NCBI GenBank assembly: GCA_902493835.1
Contig: CABURG010000090.1
Location: forward strand, 1-6,981
Source: an uncultured Collinsella sp.
Lineage (GTDB): Bacteria > Actinomycetota > Coriobacteriia > Coriobacteriales > Coriobacteriaceae
Length of the DNA: 6,981 nt
Direction of reading: 5' to 3'
A model generated the notes under the pieces. It was not told the origin of the DNA. It worked only from the letters and a program-made list of their open reading frames with translations, and searched no databases. This document shows positions 6,226 to 6,981 of the stretch, in pieces (positions within the stretch are counted from its first letter, which is position 1; the number at the start of each line of letters is the position of its first letter). Made by a program: the position numbers and the translations under genes.

Positions 6226-6369
6226 GAGCGTGGATTATTGGACAGTCAGAAAATGAGCGTGGATATTTGGACGGTTTTTGGGCTTTTGGCAGCCGATTTC
6301 ATCCGAAAATCCACGCTCATTTGGCGGGCGTCCGAATTTCCACGCTCGTGTGTCCGAAAATCCACGCTC
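6226..6369. repeat. Cluster of five 18-19-nt repeats, two forward and three inverted
   Basis: The consensus is GAGCGTGGATTTTCGGAC. Forward copies are at 6226-6244 and 6255-6273, both with TTGGAC instead of TCGGAC. Inverted copies are at 6301-6318, 6330-6347 and 6352-6369. Start-to-start distances are 29, 46, 29 and 22 bp. The core GAGCGTGGA is invariant; the middle A/T-rich triplet varies. Forward copy 2 and inverted copy 3 can pair through twelve perfect bases (6253-6264 with 6309-6320). The cluster lies between the AlbA_2/HATPase control region and the M16 promoter. It may be a dispersed REP-like intergenic element or a protein-binding array; sequence alone does not say which. Confidence 0.8.
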
Positions 6370-6379
6370 ATCCGGCAGA

Positions 6380-6407
6380 TTGGTCGAGGGCCCCATATGG
6401 GTATACT
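6380..6407 (+). promoter_or_regulatory. Candidate promoter of the M16 peptidase gene
   Basis: TATACT at 6402-6407 is a good -10. TTGGTC at 6380-6385, 16 bp upstream, is a weak -35. The leader of about 46 nt would contain the hairpin CGCCCC-TGTT-GGGGCG (6428-6443) just before the AAAGGAG ribosome site. Confidence 0.45.
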
Positions 6408-6459
6408 CTCGAGGATTCGACTCGATTCGCCCCTGTTGGGGCGTCAAAGGAGACTGCAT

Positions 6460-6981
6460 ATGTCCACCACCTCAACCGACCCGCGCACCGTTGCCGCCGC
6501 ACTGCTGGTGCCCGGCACCACCTGCCACGGCTTTGCCGTCGAGCGCCGCGAGACCGTGCCCGAGCTCGACTCGGACGCCTACGTGCTGCGCCACACCGCA
6601 TCGGGCGCTCGCCTGCTGTACCTGGCGTGCGACGACGAAAACAAGGCCTTTGCCATTGGCTTTAAGACGCCGCCGGCCGATTCCACCGGCGTGTTCCATA
6701 TTCTTGAGCACTCGGTGCTGTGCGGATCGGCCAAGTTCCCTGTCAAGGAGCCATTCGTCGATCTGATCAAGAGCTCCATGCAGACGTTCCTCAACGCCAT
6801 GACCTACCCCGACAAAACCATCTACCCCGTTGCCACCACCAACGAGCAGGACCTGTACAACCTGATGGACGTGTACCTGGACGCGGTGTTCAACCCGGCC
6901 ATCTACACCAAGCCGACTATTTTTGAGCAGGAGGGCTGGCACTACGAACTGGACCTGCCGGAGGGCGCCGAGGGCGAGGTC
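6460..6981 (+). CDS. M16C (presequence protease-like) zinc metallopeptidase, N-terminal part (runs off right edge)
   Basis: The ATG at 6460 has AAAGGAG 7 nt upstream, and the frame is open for 174 codons to the window end. The start MSTTSTDPRT leads into CHGFAVERRETVPELDSDAYVL, typical of presequence protease (PreP/Cym1-like) bacterial relatives. The inverted zinc motif HILEH is at residues 80-84: His80 and His84 bind zinc and Glu83 is the catalytic base. Downstream LCGSAKFPVKEPFVDL, TFLNAMTYPDKTIYPVAT and FEQEGWHYEL are hallmarks of this clade. The third zinc ligand, the Glu of the NEMKG-type motif, is expected just past the edge. Full members are near 1,000 residues with four domains forming a closed chamber that degrades peptides in the cytoplasm. 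No signal peptide is seen. The gene appears to be a single transcription unit at this end, and it is not expected to work with the accessory genes to its left. Confidence 0.93.
   Translation, partial: MSTTSTDPRTVAAALLVPGTTCHGFAVERRETVPELDSDAYVLRHTASGARLLYLACDDENKAFAIGFKTPPADSTGVFHILEHSVLCGSAKFPVKEPFVDLIKSSMQTFLNAMTYPDKTIYPVATTNEQDLYNLMDVYLDAVFNPAIYTKPTIFEQEGWHYELDLPEGAEGEV

Noticed and set aside
6226..6369. CRISPR array
   Set aside because: Repeats are only 18-19 nt, occur in both orientations, are spaced unevenly by about 4-27 nt, and no cas gene is present.
6235..6459. 74-codon minus-strand frame with repeated ERGFSD units
   Set aside because: The internal protein repeat comes from the 18-19-nt DNA repeats, and there is no convincing ribosome site; it also overlaps the M16 promoter.
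6195..6665. 156-codon plus-strand frame across the repeat region
   Set aside because: It runs through the repeats and into the M16 gene in another frame; the protein merely repeats the DNA repeat.

Overview
The window looks like chromosomal DNA from a high-GC gut actinomycete of the Coriobacteriia, most likely Collinsella or a close relative. This rests on the flavour of the predicted proteins, strong GGAG-type ribosome sites, a tRNA gene with encoded CCA, and G+C-rich third codon positions in the edge genes. No marker gene here proves the genus.

Layout, left to right. (1) 1-837, minus: N-terminal 279 residues of an EamA/DMT-type membrane transporter, running off the left edge. (2) 1068-1245, plus: a compact tRNA-Val(GAC) unit with its own promoter and a rho-independent terminator. 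(3) 1427-2113, plus: a DUF5710-type protein with two CxxC pairs. (4) 2151-2435 and 2558-3640, both minus: a 94-residue double-CxxC zinc-ribbon-like protein downstream of an HNH endonuclease whose N-terminal half resembles the SRA/PUA-like modified-base-binding domains of McrA-type restriction enzymes. (5) 3856-4347, plus: an unrecognised 163-residue protein. (6) 4448-5914, minus: an AlbA_2 (Schlafen-like) / HATPase_c_4 / winged-helix protein of the COG2865 regulator type. (7) 5915-6459: a gene-free, partly AT-rich region full of repeats. (8) 6460-6981, plus: N-terminus of a presequence-protease-like M16C metallopeptidase, running off the right edge.

The two edge genes and the tRNA look like ordinary chromosome. 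The middle, from the tRNA terminator to the M16 gene, looks accessory: small or orphan genes, a candidate type IV (modification-dependent) restriction enzyme, and a regulator with an elaborate control region.

The strongest unusual signal is 5915-6459. Two copies of a roughly 77-bp block, exactly 165 bp apart and aligning without gaps, each hold three TTATCTCTC-type sites at identical spacing (13 and 18 bp) followed by inverted GAGAGAT sites. They bracket a plausible minus-strand promoter for the AlbA_2/HATPase gene, which suggests a two-operator, possibly looping, autoregulatory switch. Next to it lies an unrelated family of five 18-19-nt repeats (consensus GAGCGTGGATTTTCGGAC), two in one orientation and three in the other, placed so that a long hairpin can form. 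No function is established for either.
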